Shown: positions 16,010 to 24,814 of the stretch, in pieces
How the letters are laid out: each line of letters opens with the position of its first letter
How positions within the stretch are numbered: position 1 is the stretch's first letter
Origin: JASLMY01 sp965226475
GTDB taxonomy: Bacteria > Pseudomonadota > Alphaproteobacteria > GCA-2731375
Length of the DNA: 64,000 nt
Assembly (NCBI GenBank): GCA_965226475.1
Contig: CBDDDJ010000004.1
Location: forward strand, 1,860,001 to 1,924,000
Reading direction: 5' to 3'
Notes under the pieces: generated by a model
Seen by the model: the letters and a program-made list of their open reading frames with translations, nothing else
The model's database searches: none
Told to the model about the DNA's origin: nothing
Program-made: the position numbers and the translations under genes

Positions 16010-17068
16010 GTGAACTCGGATCCCCGCCGCGTCCTCGGCATCGAGACGAGCTGCGACGAAACGGCGGCGGCACTGGTCGACGGGACCGGCCGGGTGCTGG
16101 CCGAACGGGTCGCCAGCCAGACGGCGGAGCACGCGCCCTATGGCGGCGTGGTGCCGGAGATCGCCGCCCGCGCCCATGTCTCCCGCCTCGACCACATGAT
16201 CGCCAGGGTGATGGCCGAGGCGGATCTGCCCTTGGCCGAGATCGATGCCGTCGCCGCCACCGCCGGCCCGGGCCTGATCGGCGGCCTGCTGGTCGGCCTC
16301 TCGACCGCGAAGGCGATCGCCTCCGCGCTGGAGAAGCCGCTCGTCGCCGTCAATCACCTGGAGGGCCATGCCCTCAGCGCCCGCCTGGTCGCGGAGGCAC
16401 CCTTCCCCTATCTGCTGCTACTGATCTCGGGCGGGCATTGCCAGCTGCAGCTGGTCCTGGGCGTCGGCCGCTACCGGCGCCTCGGCACCACGATCGACGA
16501 CGCCGTGGGCGAGTCCTTCGACAAGACGGCGATCCTGCTGGGCCTCGGCTATCCGGGAGGCCCGGCGATCGAGCGCGCGGCCCGGACGGGCCGGGCCGAC
16601 GCCCATGAGCTGCCCCGGCCGATGCGGGGCCGCGAGGACGCGAACTTCTCCTTCTCCGGCCTGAAGACGGCGGTCCGCCACCTGACCGAGCGCGAACCCG
16701 AGGCCCGGAGGGAAGACGTGGCGGCGAGCTTCCAGGCCGCCGTGGTCGACGTGCTGCTCGACCGCGCCCGGCGGGCCATCGTCATGGCGCGCGCGGCCGA
16801 ACCCGATATCGGGCACTTCGTCGTCGCCGGCGGGGTCGCCGCCAACCGGGCGATCGGCGCGGCGCTGGCGAAGCTCGCGGCCGCCGAGGGCCTAGCCCTG
16901 GTGGTGCCGCCGCCGCGCCTGTGCACCGACAACGGCGCCATGATCGCCTGGGCCGGGATCGAGCGGCTGCGCCTCGGCCTGGTCGACGGCCTGGACGCAC
17001 CCGCCCGTGCCCGTTGGCCCCTGGACCCCGACGCCAAACCGGCGCCCTTCGCCGGCGTCAAGGCCTAG
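16010..17068 (+). CDS. tsaD: tRNA N6-adenosine threonylcarbamoyltransferase TsaD
   Basis: A 352-aa Kae1/TsaD protein that, with TsaB and TsaE, transfers the threonylcarbamoyl group to A37 of ANN-decoding tRNAs. It has GIETSCDETAAAL at the N-terminus, the metal-binding HLEGHALSAR, ISGGHCQL, DDAVGESFDK, YPGGPAIE, NFSFSGLKTA, VAGGVAANRAI and CTDNGAMIAWAG. I place the start at GTG (16010), preceded by AGGGAGAG; the frame upstream overlaps hemC on the other strand and is not coding-like. tsaD divergent from hemC is a common alphaproteobacterial arrangement, but the usual downstream gpsA is absent here. Confidence 0.95.
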   Translation: MNSDPRRVLGIETSCDETAAALVDGTGRVLAERVASQTAEHAPYGGVVPEIAARAHVSRLDHMIARVMAEADLPLAEIDAVAATAGPGLIGGLLVGLSTAKAIASALEKPLVAVNHLEGHALSARLVAEAPFPYLLLLISGGHCQLQLVLGVGRYRRLGTTIDDAVGESFDKTAILLGLGYPGGPAIERAARTGRADAHELPRPMRGREDANFSFSGLKTAVRHLTEREPEARREDVAASFQAAVVDVLLDRARRAIVMARAAEPDIGHFVVAGGVAANRAIGAALAKLAAAEGLALVVPPPRLCTDNGAMIAWAGIERLRLGLVDGLDAPARARWPLDPDAKPAPFAGVKA

Positions 17069-17134
17069 TGTGGTGGATTTGAAATTCCTCCAATTATTGG
17101 GGCAGGCTCCGTGAGGAACTTCAAGTCCACCACA
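17069..17134. repeat. 66-bp imperfect palindrome after tsaD
   Basis: Starting right after the tsaD stop codon, a 22-nt arm beginning TGTGGTGGATTTGAA is inversely repeated with two mismatches (20/22) at 17113-17134, ending TTCAAGTCCACCACA. The spacer is 22 nt. There is no T-tract at the end, so it is not a classical terminator. Its length and symmetry suggest a small palindromic mobile repeat (REP or MITE-like). Folding into a long hairpin could still block transcription into the downstream region. Confidence 0.75.
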
Positions 17135-17282
17135 ATTACATAGCGTGAAAAAGAGATTCATAAAAAACTTCATTCACCATGCTCACGAAGTCGCGATAAG
17201 CTGGTGGCCACCGGTGCCACTTTTCGGCGGCCAGGCCGCGCGCCATTTCCACGATCTCGCGCCGCTGGTTGTTCGGAGTTGA

Positions 17283-17939
17283 AATGTAGGGGGAGAAAAA
17301 CCAGTCACTGCGACACAATGGAGGTTTCGAGGCCCGCATTTTGCCAATTGCAACTGTGATTACGGCTGCCCTTGTCAGTTCAATGCACTACAGAGCGATG
17401 GAACCTGTCGGGCCGTCGTCGCGTGGCGCATCCACGAGGGACACTATGGCGATGTCCGGTTGGACGGCCTGCTGGTGGCCAACACCTACGGGTGGCCAGG
17501 GGCCGTGCATGAAGGCAAGGGCGAGATGCAGGCGATCATAGACGAACGCGCCAACGACGCGCAGCGCGCCGCGCTCGGCGAAATAATGCAGGGCGGCGGC
17601 GCGGAGCCCGGCATGATCATGCTGCAGATCTATCGCTCCATGTGCGACACCGTGCACGAGCCGATCGTCGCGCCCATCGAGTTCGAGGTCGATATGGATG
17701 CGCGAACCGGGCGGCTGAAGGGGTCTGGCGTCGTCGATACGACGGTGGAACCGATCAAGAATCCAGTTACCGGCGCGGACCATCGCGCGCGCATCGACCT
17801 ACCCATGGGCAAGGAATTCCACCTCGCCGAGACGGCGAGTGGGAGAACGAAGGGGACGGGCGCCGTGGCACTCGATTTCGAGAATAGTCACGCCCATATC
17901 GTCGTCAACGAGATGAGTTCCGAGGGGCAGCGCGCCTGA
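17283..17939 (+). CDS. DUF1326 domain protein, start codon not identifiable
   Basis: The frame opens at 17283 and encodes WRFRGPHFANCNCDYG, CPCQFNAL, GHYGDVRLDGLLVAN, WPGAVHEGKGEMQAI, FEVDMDARTGRLKG and PIKNPVTGADHRARIDLP, all characteristic of DUF1326. Clustered Cys residues near the N-terminus suggest metal or redox chemistry. No ATG, GTG or TTG occurs in frame before the conserved W-R-F segment; the first alternative start (TTG 17460) would remove the Cys cluster. So either the 5' end is damaged or a base error hides the start. It precedes a DUF2182 gene, and these two families are commonly adjacent. Confidence 0.75.
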   Translation, partial: NVGGEKPVTATQWRFRGPHFANCNCDYGCPCQFNALQSDGTCRAVVAWRIHEGHYGDVRLDGLLVANTYGWPGAVHEGKGEMQAIIDERANDAQRAALGEIMQGGGAEPGMIMLQIYRSMCDTVHEPIVAPIEFEVDMDARTGRLKGSGVVDTTVEPIKNPVTGADHRARIDLPMGKEFHLAETASGRTKGTGAVALDFENSHAHIVVNEMSSEGQRA

Positions 17940-17983
17940 TCCACGACATCGTGCCGTTACCCCAGGGCGACAAAGCCAAGTCG

Positions 17984-18799
17984 ATGGCCGGTATGATCGC
18001 CGCCAAGCGTACGCTGGAATTGGTATTGCGGCATGATCGTGCCGTCACGTTTGTCGGTCTTGCCCTGATGATCGTCTTGTCATGGGCCTATCTCCTCGGT
18101 GGCGCGGGCATGGATATGGCCGCGTCGCCTTCGGCGGCGGACGCCTCGGATGAGGTGATGTCGGCCATGGCGACGCTCCGGCCTGCCTGGGGCCTCGGGT
18201 ATGCCGTCCTCATGTTGGCGATGTGGTGGGTGATGATGCTGGCCATGATGTTGCCCAGCGCCGCGCCGATGATCCTGCTGTTCACCGCGATCAATCGAAA
18301 GAACGGTGATGGTTCGACGGCATCCGTGGCCGCGTTCGTCTTTGCCTATGTCTTTGTCTGGGGCGGCTTCAGCGTCATTGCCACGGCATCGCAGTGGGGT
18401 CTGGAGGAAGTGGCTCTCCTTTCCCCGATGATGATGTCAACCAGCGCGTTCCTCGGCGGCGCCCTACTCGTCGCCGCCGGAATCTGGCAACTCACGCCGA
18501 TGAAGCACGCCTGTCTGCGTCATTGTCGTTCGCCCATTCATATTCTTGCGCATGGTTGGCATCCGGGCGCGCGAGGCGCTTTCCGCATGGGCCTCGAGCA
18601 TGGTGCCTTTTGCCTCGGATGCTGCTGGCTGCTCATGGTGCTCCTTTTCTATGGTGGCGTCATGAACTTGTGGTGGATCGTCGGTCTCGCCGTTTATGTG
18701 TCGATCGAGAAAATCGTTCCCGCCGGTCACTGGATCGGTCGCGGGGCCGGCGGGCTGCTAATTCTTTGGGGCGTGTCGGTAATAGCGATCGCCTCGTAG
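17984..18799 (+). CDS. DUF2182 predicted metal-binding integral membrane protein
   Basis: 271 aa from the ATG at 17984; an in-frame GTG exists at 17951. Six or seven hydrophobic helices are visible (FVGLALMIVLSWAYLLG; YAVLMLAMWWVMMLAMMLP; SVAAFVFAYVFVWGG; FLGGALLVAAGIWQL; CCWLLMVLLFYGG; LWWIVGLAVYVSIEKIV; GGLLILWGVSVIAI). Between helices are the conserved Cys/His blocks LTPMKHACLRHCRSP and GLEHGAFCLGCCW, which give the family its metal-binding label. It follows the DUF1326 gene by under 50 bp, and both may act in metal or copper handling (inference from family pairing). Confidence 0.85.
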   Translation: MAGMIAAKRTLELVLRHDRAVTFVGLALMIVLSWAYLLGGAGMDMAASPSAADASDEVMSAMATLRPAWGLGYAVLMLAMWWVMMLAMMLPSAAPMILLFTAINRKNGDGSTASVAAFVFAYVFVWGGFSVIATASQWGLEEVALLSPMMMSTSAFLGGALLVAAGIWQLTPMKHACLRHCRSPIHILAHGWHPGARGAFRMGLEHGAFCLGCCWLLMVLLFYGGVMNLWWIVGLAVYVSIEKIVPAGHWIGRGAGGLLILWGVSVIAIAS

Positions 18800-18859
18800 A
18801 TTTATGGGCCGCCCCGTGGCGCGTGCGTGCCGTCCGGTTTAGAGCCGAATTGCCATGGC

Positions 18860-19418
18860 CGAAGGACCGTGGCCGGCTTCGCCGACCGGGCCGAGGAATT
18901 GGCTTTCGATTCGGTCTGGGTCTGTGATTCCACCCACGCGCGGCCCCGACGAGAGCCGCTGACCCTGCTCTCGGCGGTAGCGGGCCGGACCGAACGGGTG
19001 AAGCTCGGCGCCGGCGAGCCTGGACCGCGTCGGCGAATATTTCGACGGCTGGATGCCCACGGGACCGGACGACCCCGCCGTCTGGGCCGAACAGTGGGAA
19101 ACGGTCAAGAGCAGCGCGGCGGCGGCGGGCCGCGATCCGGGCGCGCTCGTCGGTGCCCTCTACGCGACGGTCACGGTGGCGGAAAACGCCGAGATCGGCG
19201 AGGAACGGATCATGGACTTTCCGCGCGCCTACCACGGCCCGGTGGCCGAGGAAATTCGCCGTGGAGAGGCCTGCTGCGGCGGCTCGGTCGAAGGGCTCGG
19301 CCCGTGGCTGCAAGGATTTGTCGACGTCGGCGTCCGCCAGATTGTCCCGCGCTTCGCCGGTGATCACGAGGCCCAGATGGACGCGGTCGCCCGCTTCCGG
19401 CGGGCCCGGGGCTGGTAG
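18860..19418 (+). pseudogene. Luciferase-like (LLM) flavin oxidoreductase remnant with internal deletion and frameshift
   Basis: The first piece reads GFADRAEELAFDSVWVCDS and PLTLLSAVAGRTERVKLG, the N-terminal beta strands of an LLM-class F420/FMN oxidoreductase. In another frame, LDRVGEYFDGWMPTGPDDP begins a C-terminal piece that ends GHEAQ-like DHEAQMDAVARF. The middle of the barrel, roughly 100-150 residues, is missing and the frames differ. This is a true decayed gene rather than a one-base error. The piece stops 2 bp from the convergent uppP stop. Confidence 0.75.
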
Positions 19419-19419
19419 C

Positions 19420-20238
19420 TCAGCCCCCGTGGACCCACCAGAGCAGGCCGCCACCCAGCATCAGCCGGTAGACGACGAAGACCGTGTAGTTGGCGCGGCG
19501 GACCCAGAACATCAGAAAGGCGATGCCGAGAAGCGCCGCGACGAAGGCGAGCGCGCCGGCCGCGAGCGCGGCGATGCCGAAGTCCAGATCGCCGCTCGCC
19601 ACCACTTTGACGGTGGCATAGCCGCCCGCCGCCAGGATCGCCGGGATCGACAGCAGCATGGAGAAGCGCGCCGCCTCCCCCCGCTCCATGCCCAGGAGCC
19701 GACCGCCGATGACGCAGGCGCCGGCCCGGCTGGTGCCGGGGATGAGCGCGAAGCACTGGAGGAGGCCGATCAAGAACGCCCGCCGCCAGTCCAGCCTGTC
19801 GACGGTGCCCGCGACGAGCGGCGAACGGTCGACCGCATAGAGGATGACGGCGAAGACGATGGTCGCCCAGGCGATCACCTCGACGGAACGGAGCATCTGG
19901 TCGATGTCGAGGCGGGTGACCAGGATGCCGGCGACGATCAGCGGGATCGTTCCGACGATGAGCAGCATCAACAAGGGCGTGCCGGCCGTCCCGCGACGGC
20001 GCGGCAAGGCCATGAGCGCCGACCAGAGACGCCGCACCTCGTCGCGAAAATAGATCAACACCGCGACCAGGGTGCCGACGTGCACCGCGATGTCGATCTC
20101 CAGCCCCTGGTCCGGCCAGTCGGCGACCAGCGGCACCAGGATCAGATGCGCGGAGGAGCTGATCGGCAGAAATTCGGTCACGCCCTGGATCAAGGCCAGG
20201 ACGACGATCTGCACCATGCCGAGGGGGGCGTCCGCCAT
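19420..20238 (-). CDS. uppP: Undecaprenyl-diphosphate phosphatase UppP (BacA)
   Basis: A 272-aa inner-membrane enzyme that recycles the undecaprenyl-PP carrier for peptidoglycan and other envelope polymers. The two catalytic regions are present: QGVTEFLPISSSAHLIL near the N-terminus and FALIPGTSRAGACVIGGRLLG in the middle, with Glu, Ser and Arg in expected places. About seven or eight helices are seen and the length is typical. It is monocistronic here: convergent with the LLM remnant, with transposon debris upstream. Confidence 0.95.
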   Translation of the reverse strand: MADAPLGMVQIVVLALIQGVTEFLPISSSAHLILVPLVADWPDQGLEIDIAVHVGTLVAVLIYFRDEVRRLWSALMALPRRRGTAGTPLLMLLIVGTIPLIVAGILVTRLDIDQMLRSVEVIAWATIVFAVILYAVDRSPLVAGTVDRLDWRRAFLIGLLQCFALIPGTSRAGACVIGGRLLGMERGEAARFSMLLSIPAILAAGGYATVKVVASGDLDFGIAALAAGALAFVAALLGIAFLMFWVRRANYTVFVVYRLMLGGGLLWWVHGG

Positions 20239-20566
20239 GATTTGCCCACTTTCACGTCAGTGGTCCTGCTCGCCCACGCCGAGACAGCCGTCGGCGCGGT
20301 GACCGCCAAGCGGTTATAGCACGACCTGTCGGCACCATCCCCGACGACTTAATAATAACGAAACAGGACTAAATTCAGAATTGGCATCGCGTGGACTTGA
20401 CCGAAATCTCATGAATTCCCCCACTGCTGTCCCAACGTTTCTCTTCGGGTTTTGGTTAGCTGATTGATTTCACAATCAGATTACAGATCTTTGCCTGTCA
20501 CCGATTTGGACATCGTTTGATCTGTCCACCATGCTCGCCGCTTGAGCCTTCAGGGGAGAATGGCGC
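20239..20566. other. AT-richer spacer between uppP and IS4 remnant
   Basis: About 330 bp with noticeably lower GC than the flanks (AATAATAACGAAAC and similar). It contains the uppP upstream region and a small perfect hairpin, CTGATTG / CAATCAG at 20460-20479 with a 6-nt loop. The right part may be the terminal non-coding section of the IS4-type remnant that follows. No gene is supported. Confidence 0.45.
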
Positions 20567-20700
20567 ATGCATTCGGGGAAGGTCGTGTTCGCGCAGGTCA
20601 TGGAACACCTGCCCCTCCACGGCTTCCGTCGTTGCGTTCGTCGCTATCGTGGTCACTACAAGGTCAAGAGCTTCACCTGCCTCGACCAATTCCTCTCCTG
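20567..20700 (+). mobile_element. IS4-family transposase N-terminal remnant (DUF4372-like)
   Basis: The translation MHSGKVVFAQVMEHLPLHGF, then CVRRYRGHYKVKSFTCLDQFL, matches the N-terminal DUF4372 region of IS4-type transposases. Those proteins normally continue for several hundred residues with the DDE core. Here similarity stops after the CLDQFL segment (about 43 residues). Only a stub remains, and no matching right end is visible. Confidence 0.7.
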
Positions 20701-20772
20701 GAGTTCCCCCGGTTTCGTGGACTGTCAAAGATTAGCGCGACGGGGGGGGTATGCTCCTCTCGTAGTTGATCG

Positions 20773-21025
20773 GTGATTTATATCCGATGGCGGAGTGGCG
20801 CCCCCGGCTGGCTGGAGATCCGGGTCGACTTCCTCTCGGCCAACGCGGTCCGCATGAAGCCGGGCCAGCGGGCGTGGCGGGCGACGTCGTCGCCCGCCGG
20901 CCCCGTCCCGAACGTCGAGGCGCGCCGCATGCGTGATCAAGAAGGTCGTCCCGTCAGCGAGATCGCGCGACACTTCGGCGTCGGCCATCAGACGGTGCGA
21001 CGCGCGACGTGGAGGGATTTTCGGC
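20773..21025 (+). mobile_element. Recombinase-like helix-turn-helix remnant
   Basis: At about 20920-21010 the frame reads RRMRDQEGRPVSEIARHFG then VGHQTVRRA, the short helix-turn-helix at the end of serine recombinases and some transposases. The preceding part of the frame is not recognisable and the frame runs into the 3' end of the hydantoinase gene on the other strand. With the adjacent IS4 stub this marks a transposon graveyard. Confidence 0.5.
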
Positions 21026-21028
21026 TTC

Positions 21029-23038
21029 TCAAAGCAACGGCACGACCTTGCGCACTTCCAGCCGGCCGTCGGCGCGGGCCTGGATCATGCCGAGGCCCGA
21101 GGGACCGAGGTGAACGGCGTCCGCCTCCTGGCCCTCCGCGATCTCCACCCAGCCGCGCAGCACCGCGCCGCGCCCGCCGGTGAGTTCGACCAGGCCGCCG
21201 GCTTCGACGCCGAGCTCCCCCGCCAGGCTCGGGGCCAGGCGGAAGATCCGCCGGGCGCCCTCGAAGATCTCCTCGTTGGCGGGTGCCAGGCGGACGATCC
21301 GGCGCGCCTCGCGGAGCGCCTGGCGCTTGGCCTCGCTCGGCGCGGGATCGATGGCGCCGTCTTCGTCCAGGACCAGGCCGTAACGGATCTCCGCCTGATC
21401 CGCCGTCAGATAGCCCTCGGCTATATCCTCGGCCACGCGCGCCAGCGCGCGTTCGAGAGGATCGCCGGCGCCGCCACCGCCCGAGGATTCGATTCGCACG
21501 ATGTCGCCCGGGCCGAGCGGGAAGCCCGAGACCTTGCCCGGCACCGGCGAGGGTTCGATCACCGCGTCCTCGCGCACGACGGTGAAGCGGTTGCCGGCGC
21601 CGGGCCCGCCGCCGTCGACGCCCGCCGGCGGCAGCATGTTCTTCTCCGACAGCACCGACAGCACCGCGCGCCCGTGCAGCACCCGGATGTCGCGCCGCAG
21701 GCCGAAGCCGCCCCGCTCGCGCCCGTCGCCGCCCTGGCCCTCGCGCAACTCGCAACGTTCGACGCGGAGGGGGAAGAGTGATTCCACCACTTCGGAAGAG
21801 TTGATCGAGTTGAAATCGCCCTCGGAGAAATAGCGCACCGCGTTGTTGCCGTCCCCGAAGGTGGAAGCGCCGGTGCCGCCGGCCGGCCATTCATAGAGCA
21901 TGTAAATGCCGTCCCCGTCCGGATTGGGGCCGGAGACGTAGACGTGATTGCCGCCCCCCTTATTGTCGCCGGTCGCCTTCTCGGGCACCGCTTGGCTCAT
22001 CGCCGCCGTCACCACCGTGTCCATCAGGGCCTTGCACTCGACCATGCCGCCACAGGGCGCGGGATAGCGGGCGTTGATGAAGCTCCGCTCCGGCGCGATC
22101 ACGGTGATCGGCGCGAAGGCGCCGTGGTTGATCGGCGTCGACGGATCGAGGAAGGATTTGACGATGGTACCGACGGCGTTCAGCGCCATGGCCGGTCCGA
22201 CGTTGGTCGGCCCGTTGGTCTGGGGCGAGGTGCCGGTGAAGTCGGCGGTGATTTCGTCGCCTCGAATTGTGAGAGTCAGGCGGGTCACCAGCGGGTCGGG
22301 GTTGTGGCCGTCGCTTTCGATATAGCCCTCGGCCCGGTAGACGCCGTCCGGGCAGTCGCGGATCCGCGCCCGCATCAACGCCTCCGATTTCCCGAAGATG
22401 GTCTCCACGTCGTCCATCAGGCCGCCGCCGAAGCGGGTGAACAGCCGTTCGACGTGCTCGGCGGCCTTACGGCAGGTGCCGAGCATGGTGTTGAAGTCGC
22501 CGCGCCGTTCGCGCTGGTTGCGCATGTTGTTGAACATCAGCTCCAGGAAGGCGGTATTCATCTCTCCCTTGTCGCAGATCCGGGTCGGCTCCACCCGGAT
22601 GCCTTCCTGGATGATTTCGTTCACCCGGCCGGAGAGGCTGCCGGGCGTCATGCCCCCGACGTCGCCCCAGTGGCAGCGCGCGGCGGCGAACATCACCAGC
22701 TCGCCATCATGGAAGATCGGATAGAGCATCAGCACGTCGTTCAGGTGCGTGCCGCCGGTGTAGGGATCGTTGTGGAAGAAGATGTCGCCCTCGTGGATGT
22801 CGCCGGCGAAGCTGCGGGCGACCTCCCGCGTCGAATAGGGCACGGGGAAGATGTGCAGGGGATGGTCGTCGAGCGACTGCGCCACCTGGCGGCCATCGGC
22901 GCTCATCAGGCCGCAGGAAAAGTCGTGGCCTTCGTATATGATCGAGGAGTAGGACGCGTGGATGATGTTGGCCCGCATCTCGTTGACGACGGCGACGAGG
23001 GATTCGCGGATCAGTTCCAGGCGGACGGGGTCTTCCAT
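21029..23038 (-). CDS. hyuB: Hydantoinase B / oxoprolinase-like protein
   Basis: A 669-aa member of the HyuB family, the partner subunit of ATP-dependent N-methylhydantoinase, acetone carboxylase-like or oxoprolinase enzymes. Motifs: ELIRESLVAVVNEMRANI, SYSSIIYEGHDFSCGL, FHNDPYTGGTHLNDV, ARCHWGDVGG, PCGGMVECKA, EWPAGGTGASTFGDGNN and GGGGAGDPLERAL. The start at 23038 was chosen because the family N-terminus begins at MEDPVRLELIRE; the longer upstream frame overlaps the divergent lyase. The usual HyuA partner is not adjacent: a divergent gene lies upstream and transposon debris downstream. Confidence 0.9.
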   Translation of the reverse strand: MEDPVRLELIRESLVAVVNEMRANIIHASYSSIIYEGHDFSCGLMSADGRQVAQSLDDHPLHIFPVPYSTREVARSFAGDIHEGDIFFHNDPYTGGTHLNDVLMLYPIFHDGELVMFAAARCHWGDVGGMTPGSLSGRVNEIIQEGIRVEPTRICDKGEMNTAFLELMFNNMRNQRERRGDFNTMLGTCRKAAEHVERLFTRFGGGLMDDVETIFGKSEALMRARIRDCPDGVYRAEGYIESDGHNPDPLVTRLTLTIRGDEITADFTGTSPQTNGPTNVGPAMALNAVGTIVKSFLDPSTPINHGAFAPITVIAPERSFINARYPAPCGGMVECKALMDTVVTAAMSQAVPEKATGDNKGGGNHVYVSGPNPDGDGIYMLYEWPAGGTGASTFGDGNNAVRYFSEGDFNSINSSEVVESLFPLRVERCELREGQGGDGRERGGFGLRRDIRVLHGRAVLSVLSEKNMLPPAGVDGGGPGAGNRFTVVREDAVIEPSPVPGKVSGFPLGPGDIVRIESSGGGGAGDPLERALARVAEDIAEGYLTADQAEIRYGLVLDEDGAIDPAPSEAKRQALREARRIVRLAPANEEIFEGARRIFRLAPSLAGELGVEAGGLVELTGGRGAVLRGWVEIAEGQEADAVHLGPSGLGMIQARADGRLEVRKVVPLL

Positions 23039-23113
23039 GGGGCGGGCCTCGGGTGAACGGTGTTGCGCGCATCCTAGCGGTTGCGCGCGGCCAAGGGGAG
23101 GGAGTGAGTGGCG

Positions 23114-24016
23114 ATGGCCAAGGAGTTTCCGGTCTGGCGGTCGATGATGTTCGTGCCGGCGAATGTGCTGCGGTTCGTCGAGAAGGCGCACACGCGCGGT
23201 GCCGACGCCTATATCGTCGACCTGGAGGACAGCGTGGTGGAGGCCGAGAAGGCCGCCGCGCGGGGAATCGTGCAGGAGGTCGCGGCGACGGTGAGCCAGG
23301 CCGGCGCCGACGTCATCGTCCGTATCAACCGGCCCTGGCGCCACGCCGTGCGCGACCTGGAGGCGGCGATCTCGCCCACGGTCCACACGCTCGCCCTGCC
23401 GAAGGTGGCGGACGCCGGCCACGTCCGCGCCATCGCCGAGGTCTGCGACGAGATCGAGGCGGAGCGCGGCATGACCCCCGGCCACACCAGACTCTGGGCC
23501 CTGGTGGAGACGGCCGAGGGCCTGTTCAACGCGCGCGAGATCGCGGCCGCGCACGAGCGCTTGATCGCCCTCTCGCTCGGCAGCGAGGATTTCGCACTCG
23601 ACATCGGCATGGCGCCGGACGTCGACGGGCTCTACCCGCCGACCATGGAATGCGTCTTCGCCGCCCGGGCGGCGGGGATCATGCCCTTCGGCTTCTTGGG
23701 CTCGATCGCCGGCTTCGGCGATCTCGACGCCTTCCGCGCGCTGATCCAGCGTTCCCGCTCGCTGGGCTTCGTCTCCTCCTCCTGCATCCACCCGGCCCAG
23801 GTGCCGATCCTGAACGAGCTTTATGGGCCGACCCCGAAGGAACTCGATTACGCGCGCCGCGTGATCGAGGGAATGCGGGAAGCCGAGGCCGAGGGGCGCG
23901 GTTCCTTCCAGCTCGACGGCAAGATGATCGACATCCCGATCGTGGTCCGCGCCGAACGCCTGATGGCCCGCCACGCGGCGCTCGAAGCCCGCGCCGCCAC
24001 GAACCAGGAGGCTTGA
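23114..24016 (+). CDS. CoA ester lyase, HpcH/HpaI aldolase family (CitE-like)
   Basis: A 300-aa TIM-barrel lyase. RSMMFVPANVLRFVEKA, DAYIVDLEDSVVEAEK (metal-binding Asp/Glu), VIVRINRPW, LALPKVADAG, LWALVETAEGLFNA and LGSEDFALDIGM follow the beta-methylmalyl/citramalyl-CoA lyase pattern. Such enzymes cleave malyl-type CoA esters to glyoxylate or pyruvate plus acyl-CoA. The ATG at 23114 has a GGAG-type ribosome site; a GTG lies 6 bp upstream. Downstream genes (DUF427, glycerate kinase, pyruvate kinase) on the same strand suggest that glyoxylate-derived carbon is processed to pyruvate (inference). Confidence 0.87.
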   Translation: MAKEFPVWRSMMFVPANVLRFVEKAHTRGADAYIVDLEDSVVEAEKAAARGIVQEVAATVSQAGADVIVRINRPWRHAVRDLEAAISPTVHTLALPKVADAGHVRAIAEVCDEIEAERGMTPGHTRLWALVETAEGLFNAREIAAAHERLIALSLGSEDFALDIGMAPDVDGLYPPTMECVFAARAAGIMPFGFLGSIAGFGDLDAFRALIQRSRSLGFVSSSCIHPAQVPILNELYGPTPKELDYARRVIEGMREAEAEGRGSFQLDGKMIDIPIVVRAERLMARHAALEARAATNQEA

Positions 24017-24019
24017 CCC

Positions 24020-24814
24020 ATGAGCCAGGCGAGACAATCCGGCTATGCCGACAACCCCGACTACGACGTCCATTTCGAGCCCTGCCCGAAGCGAATCCGC
24101 GCCTTCCTCGGCGGGGAGGCGGTGGCCGACTCGACCCGGGCGATGCGGCTGCACGAGACCCGCCACCTGCCGGTCTACTACTTCCCGCGCGAGGACGTGC
24201 GCCTCGACCTGCTGAGCCGCGCCGAGCATTCGACCTATTGCCCCTACAAGGGCGAGGCGAGCTACTGGACGGTCGAGGCCGGCGAGACCCAGGCCGAAAA
24301 CGCGGTCTGGAGCTACGAGACACCTTATCCCGAGACGGCCGAAATCCGCGACTACATGGCCTTCTACTGGAACCGGATGGAGCACTGGATGGAGGAGGAC
24401 GAGGAGGTCTGCGTCCATGCCCGCGATCCCTACGTCCGGATCGACGTGGTGAAGAGTTTCCGCCCGGTCGAGGTGCGCCACTTCGGCCGCGCGGTCGCCC
24501 GCAGCGATGCCGCCCTATTCCTCTTCGAGACCGGTCTGCCGACCCGCTACTACCTGCCGGCCGACGATGTCGACATGGCGGCACTGGCGGCGACGGCGAC
24601 GCGCACCATGTGCCCCTACAAGGGCGAGGCTAATTATTGGAGCCTGGTCGACGGCGCGGAACGCGAAGAGGACGCGGTCTGGAGCTATGCCTCGCCGCTG
24701 CCGGAATGCGCCGCCATTGCCGGCCATCTTTGCTTCTATCAAGAACGGGTTGAGGCGATCCTGGTCGGCGGCAAGGCGGTCGAACGCCCGGAAACCAAAT
24801 GGTCGCGCCGATGA
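24020..24814 (+). CDS. Protein with two tandem DUF427 domains
   Basis: 264 aa made of two DUF427 units. The first (about residues 20-135) has ARHL-like TRHLPVYYFPREDVR, STYCPYKGEASYWTVEAG and AVWSYETPYPE. The second (about 145-260) repeats this as GLPTRYYLPADDVD, TMCPYKGEANYWSLVDG and AVWSYASPLPE. The CPYKGEAxYW motif with an invariant Cys occurs in both. DUF427 has no established enzymatic role. The ATG is 3 bp after the lyase stop, and the stop overlaps the glycerate kinase ATG, so it is embedded in the operon. Confidence 0.88.
   Translation: MSQARQSGYADNPDYDVHFEPCPKRIRAFLGGEAVADSTRAMRLHETRHLPVYYFPREDVRLDLLSRAEHSTYCPYKGEASYWTVEAGETQAENAVWSYETPYPETAEIRDYMAFYWNRMEHWMEEDEEVCVHARDPYVRIDVVKSFRPVEVRHFGRAVARSDAALFLFETGLPTRYYLPADDVDMAALAATATRTMCPYKGEANYWSLVDGAEREEDAVWSYASPLPECAAIAGHLCFYQERVEAILVGGKAVERPETKWSRR

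Noticed and set aside
17136..17339. 67-aa minus-strand ORF overlapping the DUF1326 5' region
   Set aside because: It resembles nothing known, and its 5' part lies opposite conserved DUF1326 codons, so it is probably a shadow.
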